Shown here: one piece after another, positions 40,227 to 48,710 of the stretch | Layout: the number at the start of each line of letters is the position of its first letter | How positions within the stretch are numbered: position 1 is the stretch's first letter | Assembly (NCBI GenBank): GCA_001730015.1 | Contig: MDLA01000129.1 | Coordinates: 42,173-106,172 of the forward strand | Length of the DNA: 64,000 nucleotides | Reading direction: 5' to 3' | Origin: Chromatiales bacterium (ex Bugula neritina AB1) | GTDB taxonomy: Bacteria; Pseudomonadota; Gammaproteobacteria; Granulosicoccales; Granulosicoccaceae | Translations under genes and position numbers: made by a program | Notes under the pieces: model-generated | Told to the model about the DNA's origin: nothing | Seen by the model: the letters and a program-made list of their open reading frames with translations, nothing else | Databases searched by the model: none

Positions 40227-40512
40227 ATAAATGTTCTCCAGTCGGATTTACAACAATGCTGACCTGTTAGACTGGTGTTAGTTGCCGACCGCGCTAACAG
40301 AAAAGCGACGATTATCACTGTAATAGCGTATCATTAACCATCTGATTTCAGTAGTGTTTCAACCAAAGTCCCCATGAATCAACTAGATAGCGTTCAACGC
40401 AGCTCAACGGGGTAGCTGCTGTGCAAAACTAGGTGGCGTTTCTGGAACATTTTTCCAGCAACTCCAGCTTAGATGAATTACCCTACATGAATCAATTGAG
40501 TATGAGGAAACA

Positions 40513-41493
40513 ATGCATCCGGTTCTGACAACAGTCCTGCAGCGCCTGGCCCTCGGCGTTATGACGCTCTTTTTTGTGTCTATTATAATATTCGCCTCAA
40601 TCACCATGTTACCCGGCGACTTCGGCGAAGCAGTACTCGGCCAGGCGGCACTGCCGGAGACCGTCGCTGCATTCCGCGAAGAACTAGGCCTCGACCAGCC
40701 TCCCTGGCGCCGCTACGCGCAATGGGTCGGGGCGGTTTTACAGGGCGATCTCGGCACTTCATTTTCCGGTCGCGCTGCATCGGGGGTCGACCGCTCAAGG
40801 TCGGTAGTCGAGCTTATCGCACCGCGCTTGTGGAATACCCTGTTTCTGGCGGGTATCACCGCCCTCATCGCGGTGCCACTGGCACTTTTTCTCGGTATTA
40901 CCGCAGCCCTTAAGCGCAACTCAATCTACGATCGTCTGATCAATGCCACGACACTGACCACCATTTCCCTGCCCGAATTTTTTGTCGCCTACATACTGAT
41001 TCTACTGGTTGCGTCCATCTTTCCAATCTTCCCGTCGCTGGCAAACGTCACACCCGACATGGCACTTGGCGAACGTCTATACAAATGCGCGCTACCGGCA
41101 CTGACACTCACACTGGTTATTGTCGCCCACATGATGCGCATGACCCGCGCCGCGATCATCAACCTGCTCGCGAGCCCCTATATAGAGATGGCGCAGCTGA
41201 AAGGTGTGTCGAAAAGCAAGGTGATACTGCGGCACGCCCTGCCCAATGCCTGGGCCCCGATCGCAACCGTTATTGCTTTTAACCTGGCCTATCTTGTTGT
41301 CGGCGTTGTAGTAGTCGAGGTAGTGTTTGTGTACCCGGGGATCGGACAACTCATGGTAGATGCAGTCACCTCGAGAGATATACCGGTCGTGCAGGCCTGC
41401 GCACTCATTTTCGCCGGCACCTATATCCTGTTAAACCTGCTGGCAGACATCATCGGCATTGTCACCAACCCAAGATTGTTGCATCCCAGATGA
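40513..41493 (+). CDS. Peptide-type ABC transporter permease (DppB family)
   Basis: This inner-membrane permease of 326 residues begins VLTTVLQRLALGVMTLFFVS, then ASITMLPGDFGEAVLG and EELGLDQPPWRRYAQW, all DppB-like. The coupling loop is QLKGVSKSKVILRHALPNA. A GAGGAA ribosome site precedes the ATG. The stop overlaps the next permease by four bases, so the transporter genes form one operon divergent from the binding protein. The 286-base gap between them must hold both promoters; none was convincing. Confidence 0.92.
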   Translation: MHPVLTTVLQRLALGVMTLFFVSIIIFASITMLPGDFGEAVLGQAALPETVAAFREELGLDQPPWRRYAQWVGAVLQGDLGTSFSGRAASGVDRSRSVVELIAPRLWNTLFLAGITALIAVPLALFLGITAALKRNSIYDRLINATTLTTISLPEFFVAYILILLVASIFPIFPSLANVTPDMALGERLYKCALPALTLTLVIVAHMMRMTRAAIINLLASPYIEMAQLKGVSKSKVILRHALPNAWAPIATVIAFNLAYLVVGVVVVEVVFVYPGIGQLMVDAVTSRDIPVVQACALIFAGTYILLNLLADIIGIVTNPRLLHPR

Positions 41494-42446
41494 GCATAGA
41501 AAACCCCAATACCCCCGAGCCGGATCGCCCTCCAGTTGATGGCGGCTACTCCGCCGCCACAGAAGTCGGCAGCGTTAGAATTCGGCGCAGTCGCTGGCAA
41601 AGAGCATGGATAGCTTTGAAAAAAGCACCTTTCTCCGCATGGTTCGGCATGATTGTCGTCAGCGGCTACCTGATCTGCGCGATTTTCGCACCCGTTCTGG
41701 CCCCCTACGGTGAAGCACAGATTTTCCCGACACCGTTTGCACCCTGGAGCGTTGAGCACCGCTTCGGAACCGATCAAATCGGCCGTGATGTATTGTCCAG
41801 GCTCATCTACGGGGCTCGCAATACCATCGGCATCGCGCTCGCCACCACTCTGCTTTCATTTCTGATCGGCGGCGGGCTGGGGCTGGTCGCCGCAATCAAT
41901 CGCTCCTGGATAGATCAGCTGCTCAGCCGCTTTGTCGATGTGCTGATGGCAATACCCAGTCTTATCTTTGCACTGATGCTGCTTTCTATATTCGGTTCAA
42001 CCGTGACCTCGCTAATCATTATTATTGCAGTGCTCGACTCCACCAGGGTATTCCGGCTTACCCGCTCAGTCGCAGTTAATGTGGCCGTCATGGACTACGT
42101 CGAGGCGGCAAAGCTGCGGGGCGAGAAACTGGGCTGGATCATGAGACGCGAGATTCTACCGAACATTATGCCGCCACTGGTCGCCGAATTCGGCCTGCGT
42201 TTCTCTTTCGTATTTCTAACGATTGCAGCATTATCGTTTCTAGGGCTTGGTATCCAGCCACCAACGGCAGACTGGGGATCAATGGTTCGCGACAACGCCT
42301 CAATGATCCAGTTCGCACAGTACGACATCACTGCCGGCCTGACTCCGTTGCTGCCAGCCACCGCCATCGGTCTGCTGACGGTTGCGGTTAACTTCGTTGT
42401 AGATTGGTTTCTACACAAAACCAGTGGACTGCGCGATGAGCACTGA
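41490..42446 (+). CDS. Peptide-type ABC transporter permease (DppC family)
   Basis: This second permease of 318 residues has a long hydrophilic N-terminus, then APYGEAQIFPTPFAPWS and HRFGTDQIGRDVLSRLIYGARNT, the DppC signature. The coupling loop is AAKLRGEKLGWIMRREILPN. The ATG overlaps the preceding stop (ATGA). Its C-terminal codons overlap the ATPase start by 11 bases. Confidence 0.92.
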   Translation: MSIENPNTPEPDRPPVDGGYSAATEVGSVRIRRSRWQRAWIALKKAPFSAWFGMIVVSGYLICAIFAPVLAPYGEAQIFPTPFAPWSVEHRFGTDQIGRDVLSRLIYGARNTIGIALATTLLSFLIGGGLGLVAAINRSWIDQLLSRFVDVLMAIPSLIFALMLLSIFGSTVTSLIIIIAVLDSTRVFRLTRSVAVNVAVMDYVEAAKLRGEKLGWIMRREILPNIMPPLVAEFGLRFSFVFLTIAALSFLGLGIQPPTADWGSMVRDNASMIQFAQYDITAGLTPLLPATAIGLLTVAVNFVVDWFLHKTSGLRDEH

Positions 42447-44094
42447 GAGCAATCAGCAAGGCAGTAATAGCAATAGCAGTAATAAAGGCGAACTATTGCT
42501 GGAAATGCGTGACGTGCGCATTGACGGCTTCAGCGACGAACAATGGCACCAGATAATAAAGGGTGTCAATCTCACACTGAAGCGCGGAGAAGTACTCGGT
42601 CTAATCGGTGAATCGGGTGCCGGGAAGTCCACCCTGGGCAAAGCCGCTATGGGCTATGCACAACCTGGCTGCAAAATTCTGCCGGGCTCGCATATTGTAT
42701 TTGACGGCATCGACTTAATGTCGATCAGTGAAAACGAAAAGCGCGCATTATGGGGCTCCAAAATAGCCTACGTTGCGCAATCTGCTGCCGCCTCGTTTAA
42801 CCCGGCACATCGATTAATTAATCAGACTATTGAAGCCACGGTTGATCACCAGGTCTCGACAGAAAACGCAGCACGAACCGACGCCATAGCATTGTACGAT
42901 TCCCTCTCACTGCCGAACCCTGATTCCATCGGGCAGCGCTACCCGCATCAGGTTTCCGGTGGCCAGCTGCAGCGGGTAATGACCGCAATGGCCATGTCAC
43001 CACGGCCGGATTTAATAATCTTCGACGAACCGACCACTGCACTCGATGTCACCACACAGGTAGACGTATTACTGTCTATGCGGGCAATTGTCGAAAAATT
43101 TAATACCGCGGCTATCTATATTACTCACGATCTGGCCGTAGTTGCGCAGATGGCAGATCGCATAAAAGTGCTGCGCTATGGCGAAGAAGTGGAAGAGGCA
43201 GAAACACAGCAGATGCTCTCCCACCCGACACAAAACTACACTAAATCACTGTGGTCGGTCAGATCCCTCGAAAAACCTGAATCCCCGAGCGATGATATCG
43301 TCATCTCGGTAAAAGGTGTGGATGCCGCCTACGGCAAAGCACTCAAGGTACTGCACAATGTTGATATAAATGTACCGCGCGGCAGAACGGTTGCAATTGT
43401 CGGAGAATCCGGGTCAGGGAAATCAACCACTGCACGGGTAATAACCGGCTTGCTGCCACCGTCCAGAGGCAGCATTATATTCAACGGCGAAACGCTGCCA
43501 GCAGAACTGAAAGAACGCTCTAAAGATCAGCTGCGGCGTATACAAATGATCTACCAGATGGCCGATACCGCAATGAATCCGCGTCAGACAGTCGGTGAAA
43601 TCATCGGCCGTCCGCTAACGTTTTATCATGGTACAACCGGCGCTGCTCTTGAAGCCAGATTAATCGACCTGCTGAAGATGATTGAGCTCGATGAGAGCTT
43701 TATAGATCGCCTGCCCTCTGAGCTGTCAGGCGGTCAGAAGCAACGCATTTGCATAGCCCGTGCGCTGGCAGCTGAACCAGAAGTAATCATCTGCGACGAA
43801 GTCACTTCTGCACTGGATCAAATCGTTCAGGAAGGTATTCTCAAGCTGCTGGTTAACCTGCAGAAGCAATTTAATATCACCTATTTATTTATTACTCACG
43901 ATATCGCCGTGGTAAAAGCCATATCAGATGAAATCGTTGTGATGTATCAGGGGGAAGTGGTTGAACAGGGGCTGAAATCGCGGATATTGTCTCCGCCGCA
44001 CCCCAAGTACACCCAGCTGCTACTGGAATCGGTTCCGGAAATGGATCCAACGTGGCTTAAAAGCGTGGCAGACAAGCACCTTCGCACCGGCTAA
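42436..44094 (+). CDS. Fused DppD-DppF-type ABC transporter ATPase
   Basis: Two complete ATPase domains are joined in 552 residues. Domain 1 has GESGAGKST, VSGGQLQRV and LIIFDEPTTALD. Domain 2 has GESGSGKST, LSGGQKQRI and VIICDEVTSALD. Domain 2 therefore has Val where most peptide transporters have Pro in the Walker B region. The ATG at 42436 (in ATGAGCACTGA, overlapping the permease stop) is preferred to a GTG at 42424. A serine/asparagine-rich linker follows the start. The ATP-driven importer complex needs only this one ATPase protein. Confidence 0.93.
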   Translation: MSTESNQQGSNSNSSNKGELLLEMRDVRIDGFSDEQWHQIIKGVNLTLKRGEVLGLIGESGAGKSTLGKAAMGYAQPGCKILPGSHIVFDGIDLMSISENEKRALWGSKIAYVAQSAAASFNPAHRLINQTIEATVDHQVSTENAARTDAIALYDSLSLPNPDSIGQRYPHQVSGGQLQRVMTAMAMSPRPDLIIFDEPTTALDVTTQVDVLLSMRAIVEKFNTAAIYITHDLAVVAQMADRIKVLRYGEEVEEAETQQMLSHPTQNYTKSLWSVRSLEKPESPSDDIVISVKGVDAAYGKALKVLHNVDINVPRGRTVAIVGESGSGKSTTARVITGLLPPSRGSIIFNGETLPAELKERSKDQLRRIQMIYQMADTAMNPRQTVGEIIGRPLTFYHGTTGAALEARLIDLLKMIELDESFIDRLPSELSGGQKQRICIARALAAEPEVIICDEVTSALDQIVQEGILKLLVNLQKQFNITYLFITHDIAVVKAISDEIVVMYQGEVVEQGLKSRILSPPHPKYTQLLLESVPEMDPTWLKSVADKHLRTG

Positions 44095-44097
44095 CAC

Positions 44098-44117
44098 CCA
44101 GGTGGCTGTCCGGGAAT
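44098..44117. repeat. Terminal fragment of the palindromic intergenic repeat
   Basis: CAGGTGGCTGTCCGGGAAT at 44099-44117 is identical to the left end of the repeat at 11070 (11069-11087). Only this end is present, four bases after the ATPase stop and just before the convergent sulfatase gene. It is a solo end or relic of a third copy. Confidence 0.65.
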
Positions 44118-44123
44118 CGAAAT

Positions 44124-45668
44124 CTACCGCTTTTTGTCAGGCTGCGCTGCTGCAACCAAAGGCAGGCGTGCTCGCGCTTTTGTATCCGCCGCCCCCGCGT
44201 TTCTTATATAGCGTTCGCCATCATCGTCGCGAAGTTTATACACGTAGGTCGGGTCACCGCCGGTTATACGGTGTATTTTCAACCGTTGTCGCTGATTGTG
44301 CGCTATGGTTTCCCTCCAGTATTCAGGGTCCCAGTTCTCCATTACCAGAGCATGCAGCTCATTCTCTATAGCAGCGTGCTCCGCCTGACCACTCAAATCA
44401 GTCTGCTCGTGCGGATCATCTGCCAGGTTATACAGCAAGGTATCAACACCCTCCAGATACATATATTTCCAGCTTCCCTTTTTTACCATGCGACTTGGAC
44501 CGGTGGATCCGTCGGCCGCAAACTCCGCTATTGCAACATCGTCGAGCGAACTGTCATCCCCTTGCAATGAGGCCAGCAACGATTGACCGTCAATGCTGTC
44601 TACATAATCGTCATAAGGCTTTTCATTCGCTATATCGAGGAAGGTAGGCATCAGATCAATTAGCGATACATTTTTTTGAATACTGGAAGGCTGCCACCGC
44701 TTCGGCCACGAAGCAATCAACGGCACACGAGACGCCCACTCGAAAAAGTGCTGCTTGAACCACATGCCGCGCTCTCCCATCATCTCGCCGTGATCAGATG
44801 TAAACACCACCACGGTGTCGTCTCGCAAACCCGAGCGCTCCAATGCGTTCATCAGTGCGCCGACTTTTGAATCGATATAGGAGATCATTCCGTAGTAGGC
44901 ATGTCGAGCATTGCGGCGGTGCTCATCGGTGACGGTATAAAGATGCCTTGCCTGACAATAATGCAAGTTGCGGCTCAGGTGATCTTTTTCGTCGAGAGGT
45001 ATTTCAGCAACAGTTGGCAGTTCTATATCGTTGTGATCGTAAAGATCCCAGAATTCGTTACTAATAACAAATGGCGAATGTGGCGAGGTAAAAGAAACGG
45101 TCAAAAAGAACGGTTTATCGTCAGCCTTGCGCGCCAGATCATAGATCGCCTGTACACCGTGGTACTCGACCTCATCGTCGTAATCCATCTGCAACGTGCG
45201 GATACAGGTCCCCGACTCAATTACCGGTGCCATCGTCAGGTTGGTGGGTCGATACTCGCGCCCCTGAGACCAGTCAACCGTCCACGCAAAATTTGCCGGG
45301 TAGATTTCCGTGGTCAGCCGTTTTTCATATCCATGTAACTGATCGGGCCCGACAAAATGCATTTTCCCCGCAAGCTCGGTACGATAACCAAGTCCCCGGA
45401 GGTAATGCGGCAGTGCCGGTTTATCTGCATGAAACTCACTGGCGTTGTCGTACATCTGCATGCTGAACGGTAAAATACCCGTATGCAATGAGGCTCTGGA
45501 CGGGCCGCACATCGGCAGATTGCAATAGCAGTTTTCAAACACGGCGCCGGTATCGGCGAGTGCCTGCAAATTGGGTGCAATCACTTTTTTATTGCCGTAC
45601 ATCGGCAACGCCGCGGCCGCCATCTGATCGGCCATTATGAAGAGTATATTGGGTTGTGAAGTCGTCAC
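44124..45668 (-). CDS. betC: Choline-sulfatase-type sulfatase
   Basis: This enzyme of 514 residues hydrolyses a sulfate ester, most likely choline-O-sulfate to choline and sulfate. Cys54 in CGPSRAS is the C-x-P-S-R site converted to formylglycine. MADQM near residue 13 and FTSDHGEMMGERGMWFKQ supply metal and substrate residues. No signal peptide is seen, so it is cytoplasmic, as BetC is. A close BetC-like pattern is the ADQ start and EWASRVPLI. No anaerobic sulfatase-maturase gene is visible nearby. Substrate assignment to choline sulfate rather than another small sulfate ester is probable, not certain. Confidence 0.86.
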   Translation of the reverse strand: MTTSQPNILFIMADQMAAAALPMYGNKKVIAPNLQALADTGAVFENCYCNLPMCGPSRASLHTGILPFSMQMYDNASEFHADKPALPHYLRGLGYRTELAGKMHFVGPDQLHGYEKRLTTEIYPANFAWTVDWSQGREYRPTNLTMAPVIESGTCIRTLQMDYDDEVEYHGVQAIYDLARKADDKPFFLTVSFTSPHSPFVISNEFWDLYDHNDIELPTVAEIPLDEKDHLSRNLHYCQARHLYTVTDEHRRNARHAYYGMISYIDSKVGALMNALERSGLRDDTVVVFTSDHGEMMGERGMWFKQHFFEWASRVPLIASWPKRWQPSSIQKNVSLIDLMPTFLDIANEKPYDDYVDSIDGQSLLASLQGDDSSLDDVAIAEFAADGSTGPSRMVKKGSWKYMYLEGVDTLLYNLADDPHEQTDLSGQAEHAAIENELHALVMENWDPEYWRETIAHNQRQRLKIHRITGGDPTYVYKLRDDDGERYIRNAGAADTKARARLPLVAAAQPDKKR

Positions 45669-45690
45669 GGCAGTCTTTATCTAGAATTCA

Positions 45691-45715
45691 TAAAAAAGGC
45701 GGAGATAACTCCGCC
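45691..45715 (-). terminator. Intrinsic terminator after tctC
   Basis: GGCGGAG and CTCCGCC pair over 7 bp around ATAA. On the minus strand the stem is followed by a T-run (complement of 45692-45697). It lies after the minus-strand tctC gene and before the sulfatase start, so the sulfatase is probably transcribed separately or by read-through. Confidence 0.75.
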
Positions 45716-45812
45716 TGACACAAAAACCATAACCTTCCAACACGTACTGTATCCACCAAACCACCAATGATTAGATAGTTACAGTACAATTGGAGGCCCT
45801 TTCCTGCAGTAT

Positions 45813-46799
45813 CTATTCAATCGTCATATCAAGTTTTTTGATCGCTGCATCAAAAACCTCGTATTGCTTCCCGACAAAGGCCCTGGTTTCTTCCGGAGTC
45901 ATAATACTCACAATATTACCCAGCGATTTAGTCAACCGCAGCCAGCCATTGTCTTCTTTCAGCTTCTGCAGGGTATCAGCCCATTTTGTCACGACCTCAT
46001 CCGGCAACCCGGGAGGACCGTAGATAGCGCTCCAGCCTATAATCTGCTCCAGTGCCGGGTAGCCGACTTCAGAGGCAGTAGGTACATCGGGGATGGTTTC
46101 GAATCTTTCCGGTGTAGTAACCGCCAGTGCCCGCAATTGACCCGCCGCCAGAGCAGCGGTTGATGCGGACAGATTGCCCCAGGAAAAATCGACGGCACCG
46201 GAAACCACAGCCGTACGTGCTTTGCCACCCCCCTTAAACGGAACATGGGTAAGTTTGTCTGCATCAGCGTTCATCGCATCGGCCATTACTGCTGTTGCAA
46301 TGTGCAGCAGCGTTCCGACCCCGGCGGATGAATAGGTCAGCTCTTCACCGGCCTTCACCGCTTTTTCAAAATCAGCAAACGTTTTATAGGGCGAATCCGG
46401 GTTAACAATCAGTACAAACGGATTCTGTTCTGTCATACCGATAATGGTAAAATCTTCCCAGCCATACGGTATGGTTTTATTCATCGCCGGAACCCCCATT
46501 TGGGATCCTACCCGCGCTGAAAGCAAGGTATAGCCGTCTTTTTTAGAGTTTATAACAAAGGCAGAACCTGTAACCCCTGCTGCCCCCGCTTTGTTTACAG
46601 GCAATATCGATTGACCGAGATAGCTCGGTGCACTACCGGCAATCAGCCTCGCAGATAAATCCGATGCACCACCCGGCCCATAAGGTATAACCAGTGAAAT
46701 CGGTCGACTCGGATAGTCTGCCGCCACCGCTGTTGTCGCACCAACCACTAAAGCCGCAGCCAGCCCGACAGCAACCCCTATACGATTTACTAGTTGCAC
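45813..46799 (-). CDS. tctC: Tripartite tricarboxylate transporter receptor (TctC/Bug family)
   Basis: This periplasmic solute receptor delivers an organic acid to TctAB. A signal peptide (RIGVAVGLAAALVVGATTAVA) is followed by ADYPSRPISLVIPYGPGGASD, the Bug-family start. The GTG at 46799 is chosen because AGGAGGT lies four bases upstream; the longer frame from 46829 has none. The protein is 328 residues. It is divergent from the ROK regulator and tctB-tctA genes. Bug receptors bind varied carboxylates, so the ligand is unknown. Confidence 0.92.
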   Translation of the reverse strand: MQLVNRIGVAVGLAAALVVGATTAVAADYPSRPISLVIPYGPGGASDLSARLIAGSAPSYLGQSILPVNKAGAAGVTGSAFVINSKKDGYTLLSARVGSQMGVPAMNKTIPYGWEDFTIIGMTEQNPFVLIVNPDSPYKTFADFEKAVKAGEELTYSSAGVGTLLHIATAVMADAMNADADKLTHVPFKGGGKARTAVVSGAVDFSWGNLSASTAALAAGQLRALAVTTPERFETIPDVPTASEVGYPALEQIIGWSAIYGPPGLPDEVVTKWADTLQKLKEDNGWLRLTKSLGNIVSIMTPEETRAFVGKQYEVFDAAIKKLDMTIE

Positions 46800-46842
46800 A
46801 ATTACCTCCTCAGTTTTGTTGAAAATCAATCGAACATTTATA

Positions 46843-46856
46843 TTTAGAGTTCTAAA
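46843..46856. promoter_or_regulatory. Palindromic operator candidate between tctC and the ROK gene
   Basis: TTTAGA-GT-TCTAAA is a perfect palindrome in the divergent intergenic space. A second inverted repeat, TTAATT-N9-AATTAA at 46919-46939, lies closer to the ROK start. Either could be the operator of the adjacent regulator, which would then control both tctC and its own operon. A -35-like TTGACC occurs near 46892. Confidence 0.35.
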
Positions 46857-46955
46857 AGATTCCTGATCGAAAGCAAGTCCAGATAAAGGCTTGACCTTTC
46901 AATCGCATTATTCAACAATTAATTACCGCCGTCAATTAAATAACTTGGCCGCCAG

Positions 46956-48182
46956 ATGCTTTCAGTTTCCAGCCGTGATCTACGTAAAATCAACCGCGAA
47001 AGCGTACTTAAATCGATCGCACGCGCTGGTGCGGCGAGCCGCCTGCAACTCGCCGGCAGTACCGGTCTTACCACGGCGGCAATTTCCCGAATTACCCGCC
47101 AGCTTATTGATGTCGGCTTACTCCAGGAGATTCCCGACTCAACCGGCACCGGTAACCGGGGCAGACGCACGCAGCCTCTGCAACTTGCCCCGAATGGCGC
47201 ATGGATAATCGCGATGGTGATCAGCGCAAACAGACGGTCAGTCGCTATTGCAAATAGTTGCGGTAAAGTACAGGCATCCGTTGAACTGGAAAGCGTTAAT
47301 CTCGGGCAGGCAGACAAAGCGCTCCGAATTTTTGCCACGGCAGCTAACGATCTCATAGAGCAAAGCCAGGTTAATCGAAAGCGCATTCTGGGCGTTTCTA
47401 TAGTGGTTGCAGCTCTCACCAAACCTGCCAACGACGGGCGAATAACTTCACCAATACTGGAATGGGACGACATACCCGTTGCACATGAAATCGCACGCAT
47501 GACAAACCTGCCGGTACACCTGGAAACACGGGCAGTCGCTCTGCTGCAGTCAGAGCTGTGGTGCCAGCCTGCAAATGACAACAAGAGCGTGATACTGGTA
47601 AACAATGGCTGGCGTATGGGCTCAAGCGCCTCCCTCAACGGCAAACTCCTTGAAACAGGCGAAGGGCGCCTGGGGCAATTGTCTCACTACGCCATACCGT
47701 CCAATCCAACCACGTGCTACTGCGGTCAATCCGGCTGCCTTGATGCACTCGCCTCAGGCGCTGCACTGGTCGATGCTATAGAAAAAAAACACCGCGGTCT
47801 GATTGGCCACAATCTATCACTCAACCAGAAACTCGATGCAGCGATTAAACTGGCCGCAACCCGCCGTAGTGTTGCAGCTGAGTTTCACCGGGCCGGTAAA
47901 TTCCTCGGCTATGGATTGAACGCGCTGGCTTCGCTGTTCGCCGCCGAGCAGATCTTTCTGGCGGGCGCTACCTGCCGTCAACCCGACTATTTCGAAGGCG
48001 TGAAGAAATCATTCACCTTCTCCGCACCTGCAGATAAACAAATCGAAACCTCAACTCACTGCGCTGTTTCTTTATGTTCAATCAGTAGTATCGATGCCGC
48101 AATTCGAACCGGCCTCGATGCATTTCTGTTCTGCGACAGCCTCGATCTGCAACAATTTAAACCGTCCGCCATGAGAGCATAG
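46956..48182 (+). CDS. ROK-family transcriptional regulator
   Basis: This 408-residue protein has an N-terminal winged helix-turn-helix (about 10-70, with SRLQLAGSTGLTTAAISRIT) and a C-terminal ROK domain. The zinc motif CYCGQSGCLDALASG is present near residue 253. The usual ROK kinase-like ExGH element is changed to GQLSH, so it probably only senses ligand. ROK regulators often respond to sugars, but here the neighbours are a tricarboxylate-type transporter, so the effector is uncertain. It precedes tctB by nine bases, an apparent auto-regulated operon. Confidence 0.9.
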   Translation: MLSVSSRDLRKINRESVLKSIARAGAASRLQLAGSTGLTTAAISRITRQLIDVGLLQEIPDSTGTGNRGRRTQPLQLAPNGAWIIAMVISANRRSVAIANSCGKVQASVELESVNLGQADKALRIFATAANDLIEQSQVNRKRILGVSIVVAALTKPANDGRITSPILEWDDIPVAHEIARMTNLPVHLETRAVALLQSELWCQPANDNKSVILVNNGWRMGSSASLNGKLLETGEGRLGQLSHYAIPSNPTTCYCGQSGCLDALASGAALVDAIEKKHRGLIGHNLSLNQKLDAAIKLAATRRSVAAEFHRAGKFLGYGLNALASLFAAEQIFLAGATCRQPDYFEGVKKSFTFSAPADKQIETSTHCAVSLCSISSIDAAIRTGLDAFLFCDSLDLQQFKPSAMRA

Positions 48183-48191
48183 AGATTCCAC

Positions 48192-48707
48192 ATGAAATCG
48201 ACACGTATGTTGGATATATTCTCTGGAATCGCGTTTATCGCAATTGCGGTTGCGGTCATCTGGGTAGCCATTCCACTCGGGGTACAGGAGCCAAAAAAAG
48301 TTAAGTTTGTAGCGCTCAGCCCGTCCTACTATCCAAGGCTAGTCTGCTACTGCCTGCTTGCCATTGGCATTCTGTTGGCGCTAAGCCGGGCTCTGCAACG
48401 TGAAACCACTGAAAAATCGGTTTCAAACGAGCAAGCAACAACACAGCACAACCGCAAAGCTTTACCGATACTACTGGCGATCACTGCAATATTATTTCTA
48501 TATTACTGGTTTCTGCTTAGCCTGGGCTTTGTCGTTACCTCAACAATAGCCTTACTTGCCTTCATGCTACTGGCCGGAGAAAAAAAGGCCTGGGCACTGA
48601 TATCCATCCCGATAACAGTGCCGCTGCTGCTGTACTTTTTCTTCACCAAAGTTGCCAACATTCCTATCCCGACAGGCATTTTGCAACCCATACTGGTCGG
48701 TAGCTAG
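48192..48707 (+). CDS. tctB: Tripartite tricarboxylate transporter small membrane subunit (TctB)
   Basis: This 171-residue inner-membrane protein has about four helices (near 10-30, 45-60, 90-125 and 135-150) and a hydrophilic central loop rich in Thr, Glu and Gln. VKFVALSPSYYPRLVCYCLL is typical of TctB. It is required with TctA for organic-acid uptake. The ATG lies nine bases after the ROK stop and the next gene begins three bases after its TAG. Confidence 0.88.
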   Translation: MKSTRMLDIFSGIAFIAIAVAVIWVAIPLGVQEPKKVKFVALSPSYYPRLVCYCLLAIGILLALSRALQRETTEKSVSNEQATTQHNRKALPILLAITAILFLYYWFLLSLGFVVTSTIALLAFMLLAGEKKAWALISIPITVPLLLYFFFTKVANIPIPTGILQPILVGS

Positions 48708-48710
48708 AAA

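Noticed and set aside
44124..45668. Arylsulfatase rather than choline-sulfatase
   Set aside because: The ADQ start, missing signal peptide and the overall pattern fit BetC better, though not proven.
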